DNA of 6,209 nucleotides from DAIDJM01 sp964250215 (GTDB lineage Bacteria; Pseudomonadota; Alphaproteobacteria; Acetobacterales; Acetobacteraceae): the NCBI GenBank assembly GCA_964250215.1, contig CAXUEX010000159.1, positions 1 through 6,209 on the forward strand, read 5' to 3'. Position 1 is the first letter of the stretch. Each line of letters starts with the position of its first letter. This document shows positions 5,138 through 6,209 of this stretch, piece after piece. The notes beneath the pieces were generated by a model. It did no database searches. It saw only the letters and a program-made list of their open reading frames with translations, and was not told the origin of the DNA. Both the position numbers and the translations under genes were made by a program.

Positions 5138-5770
5138 ATGGGCAAGGTGCGCGTAGCGGGTTTTGCCGTGTCGATCGACGGCTTCGGGGCCGGACCGGAC
5201 CAGAGCCTGGAGCATCCGCTCGGCAAACGGGGCCGGGCGTTGCACAACTGGTTCTATCCCACCCGGACCTTTCGATCGATGATCGGGCAAGACGGCGGGA
5301 CGGACGATCGTTTCGCCCGCGCCGCGGCGGAAGGCTTCGGCGCTTTTATCCTCGGCCGCAATATGTTCGGGCCGGCCGGCAACGACTGGGGCGGGCCCGA
5401 CTGGAAGGGCTGGTGGGGCGACAATCCCCCGTATCACGCGCCTACCTTTATCCTCACCCACCACGCCCGTGCACCAATCGTGATGCAGGGCGGAACGATT
5501 TTTCATTTCGTTACCGACGGGATCGAGGCGGCGCTCACCCAGGCCCGCGGCGCCGCGGGCGATCTGGACGTGAAGATCGGCGGCGGCGTTTCGACGGTCC
5601 GCCAATACCTGCTCGCCGGCGCGATCGACGAGTTGCATTTGGCGGTGTCGCCCATCGTTCTGGGCCGGGGCGAGCCCTTGTTCGCGGGCATCGACCTGCC
5701 AGGGCTTGGCTATCGGGTGACGCAGGCGGTCCCCACCGAACTGGCGACCCACCTTGTGCTGACGCGCTGA
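5138..5770 (+). CDS. Dihydrofolate reductase family protein (RibD C-terminal domain type)
   Basis: This single-domain, probably NADPH-dependent reductase has 210 residues and belongs to the family of the RibD C-terminal (pyrimidine reductase) domain. Family marks are VSIDGFGAG (11-19), the S-x-DGF motif near the N-terminus; ILGRNMFGP (71-79), corresponding to the GR.T/M segment; IGGGVSTVRQYLLAGAIDEL (147-166) with the nucleotide-binding Gly run; and SPIVLGRGEPLF (171-182). There is no deaminase domain and no riboflavin gene nearby, so this is one of the stand-alone members annotated generically rather than RibD or FolA. No signal peptide is present. It lies 83 bp after the SGNH gene and has its own strong ribosome-binding site. 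The substrate cannot be deduced. REP-like repeats lie on both sides, which may reflect past insertion of the gene. Confidence 0.92.
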   Translation: MGKVRVAGFAVSIDGFGAGPDQSLEHPLGKRGRALHNWFYPTRTFRSMIGQDGGTDDRFARAAAEGFGAFILGRNMFGPAGNDWGGPDWKGWWGDNPPYHAPTFILTHHARAPIVMQGGTIFHFVTDGIEAALTQARGAAGDLDVKIGGGVSTVRQYLLAGAIDELHLAVSPIVLGRGEPLFAGIDLPGLGYRVTQAVPTELATHLVLTR

Positions 5771-5783
5771 CCACCGGGAGCCG

Positions 5784-5802
5784 AACGGCGCCTCGGCCGT
5801 TT
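5784..5802 (+). terminator. Possible intrinsic terminator after the reductase gene
   Basis: AACGGC (5784-5789) pairs perfectly with GCCGTT (5796-5801) around a 6-nt loop, 13 nt after the stop codon, and is followed by only a short T run. The position suits a terminator, but the weak T tract leaves this uncertain. It may also be part of the repeat cluster that follows. Confidence 0.35.
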
Positions 5803-5818
5803 GATGCAGTTTGCGGCA

Positions 5819-5867
5819 CGGAAACCCCATGAAGCTGTAGGGCGAATAAGCGAAGCGCCATCCGCCG
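5819..5867 (+). repeat. REP-like stem-loop repeat, copy 1
   Basis: This 49-bp unit recurs at an 87-bp offset with 38 of 49 identical positions. It folds as GGCG (5841-5844) with CGCC (5863-5866), AT with AT (5846-5847 with 5860-5861), a small internal loop, and GCG (5850-5852) with CGC (5856-5858). The core GTAGGGCGAATAAGCGAAGC resembles, from memory, the widespread REP palindromes of proteobacteria. The 5771-5982 stretch has no convincing gene; the short plus-strand frame from 5801 is just this repeat translated. Confidence 0.6.
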
Positions 5868-5905
5868 CATCGGCCATTCCGTTCCGTACAGACAACTTCT
5901 ACGCC

Positions 5906-5954
5906 CGGAAATCCCGTGAAGCCGCAGAGCGGACAAGCGAAACGCCGTCCAACG
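5906..5954 (+). repeat. REP-like stem-loop repeat, copy 2
   Basis: This is the second copy of the 49-bp unit. It keeps the fold through GGAC (5931-5934) with GTCC (5947-5950) and GCG (5937-5939) with CGC (5943-5945). One stem pair changes from T-A in copy 1 to C-G here, and an A·C mismatch in copy 1 becomes a G-C pair, which suggests the structure has been kept. Ten of the eleven differences are transitions. Confidence 0.55.
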
Positions 5955-5982
5955 GCGGCTGCCCGGACGTTCACCGCTTACA

Positions 5983-6209
5983 TCATTGAGCTTCGAACGT
6001 CCGCGGGCTGAGGTAGGCAGCGAGGACCCGGCGATATTCCGCAACGTATGCGTCGAGCGCTCCGGCCTTGCCGCTCAGCGCCCGCCGCCGGCGCCCCGCG
6101 AACCGCCGTGCCCGCAACGCCCTCCACCGCCCGCACCCCAGGCGCGCCCGCCCCCCCTCGCGCCATACACCCCCCCCCAGACCCCGCCGCAAACCCACCC
6201 CCACACCCA
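5983..6209 (-). CDS. C-terminal fragment of an unidentified protein, cut by the window edge
   Basis: A minus-strand frame is open from the right window edge to a TGA at 5985-5983. The last 30 or so residues look like genuine coding sequence: GALDAYVAEYRRVLAAYL, then SPRTFEAQ at the end, probably an amphipathic helix followed by a tail. Further upstream the translation becomes almost pure Gly/Arg (RFAGRRRRAL and beyond), matching the C-rich low-complexity DNA beyond about 6120, where the reading frame should not be trusted. I do not recognise a family. The real start lies outside the window. It is convergent with the reductase gene, with the REP-like repeats between them. Confidence 0.4.
   Translation of the reverse strand, partial: GVGVGLRRGLGGGVWREGGRARLGCGRWRALRARRFAGRRRRALSGKAGALDAYVAEYRRVLAAYLSPRTFEAQ
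6151..6209. other. C-rich low-complexity window end, probably poor-quality contig terminus
   Basis: Of these 59 bases 40 are C and only 5 are G and 2 are T, with C runs of 7 (6151-6157) and 9 (6170-6178). Nothing else in the window has this strand bias. It looks like a deteriorating read or contig end rather than biological sequence, so the fragment encoded across it is unreliable. Confidence 0.6.

Noticed and set aside
4013..5770. 585-codon plus-strand open frame
   Set aside because: The first 375 codons are Arg/His/Pro-rich shadow antisense to the RHH gene and out of frame with the SGNH gene. The real gene starts at 5138 behind GGAGG.
5819..5954. CRISPR array
   Set aside because: There are only two diverged units of 38/49 identity, with a 38-bp interval, internal palindromes and no cas genes. 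This is a REP-like element.
4874..5974. 366-codon minus-strand open frame
   Set aside because: It lies antisense to the reductase gene and reads through the REP-like repeats; its repeated segments are translated palindromes.
5801..5989. Short plus-strand ORF with an apparent 29-residue peptide repeat
   Set aside because: The repeat is explained by the DNA stem-loop units. Differences are not concentrated at third codon positions, and there is no ribosome-binding site.

Overview
This is a compact, GC-rich bacterial window carrying seven complete protein genes and one cut-off gene fragment. Long overprinted open frames, TTG starts, TTGA stop/start overlaps and the protein families suggest a high-GC alphaproteobacterium. 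Acetobacteraceae (acidophile or acetic acid group) is my best guess, from recall of similar proteins and of the AT-rich intergenic repeat. It has not been tested by any search.

Region 1 (1-3553, plus strand) is a run of four envelope-related genes: a protein-tyrosine-phosphatase-like enzyme (70-822), a DedA-family membrane protein (925-1500), an ATP-grasp ligase (1497-2600, TTG start overlapping the dedA stop) and undecaprenyl-diphosphatase uppP/bacA (2708-3553). UppP dephosphorylates undecaprenyl pyrophosphate, and some DedA proteins carry undecaprenyl phosphate back across the membrane. The group therefore looks like a lipid-carrier recycling set with an added ATP-grasp ligase of unknown substrate. 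The gap before uppP is filled by an AT-rich, almost wholly palindromic element of about 108 bp that also contains the uppP ribosome-binding site.

Region 2 (3540-4276, minus strand) is a two-gene operon convergent with uppP. It encodes a ribbon-helix-helix protein followed, with a TTGA overlap, by a small protein that resembles the PemK/MazF toxin fold. The layout is that of a type II toxin-antitoxin module. A 21-bp palindrome covers the ribbon-helix-helix start and also reaches the start of the divergent gene, making it a good operator candidate.

Region 3 (4281-5770, plus strand) has a secreted SGNH/GDSL hydrolase, starting 4 bp from the divergent regulator start, and a dihydrofolate-reductase-like (RibD C-terminal type) oxidoreductase with a strong ribosome-binding site. 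Two related REP-like stem-loop repeats follow at an 87-bp offset, and a half copy lies just upstream of the reductase gene.

Region 4 (5983-6209) holds the C-terminal end of an unidentified minus-strand gene. It runs into a C-rich, low-complexity window end that looks like unreliable contig-terminal sequence. The most promising candidates for something undescribed are the toxin-antitoxin-like pair with its shared divergent operator, and the palindromic element that may act as an RNA switch on uppP.
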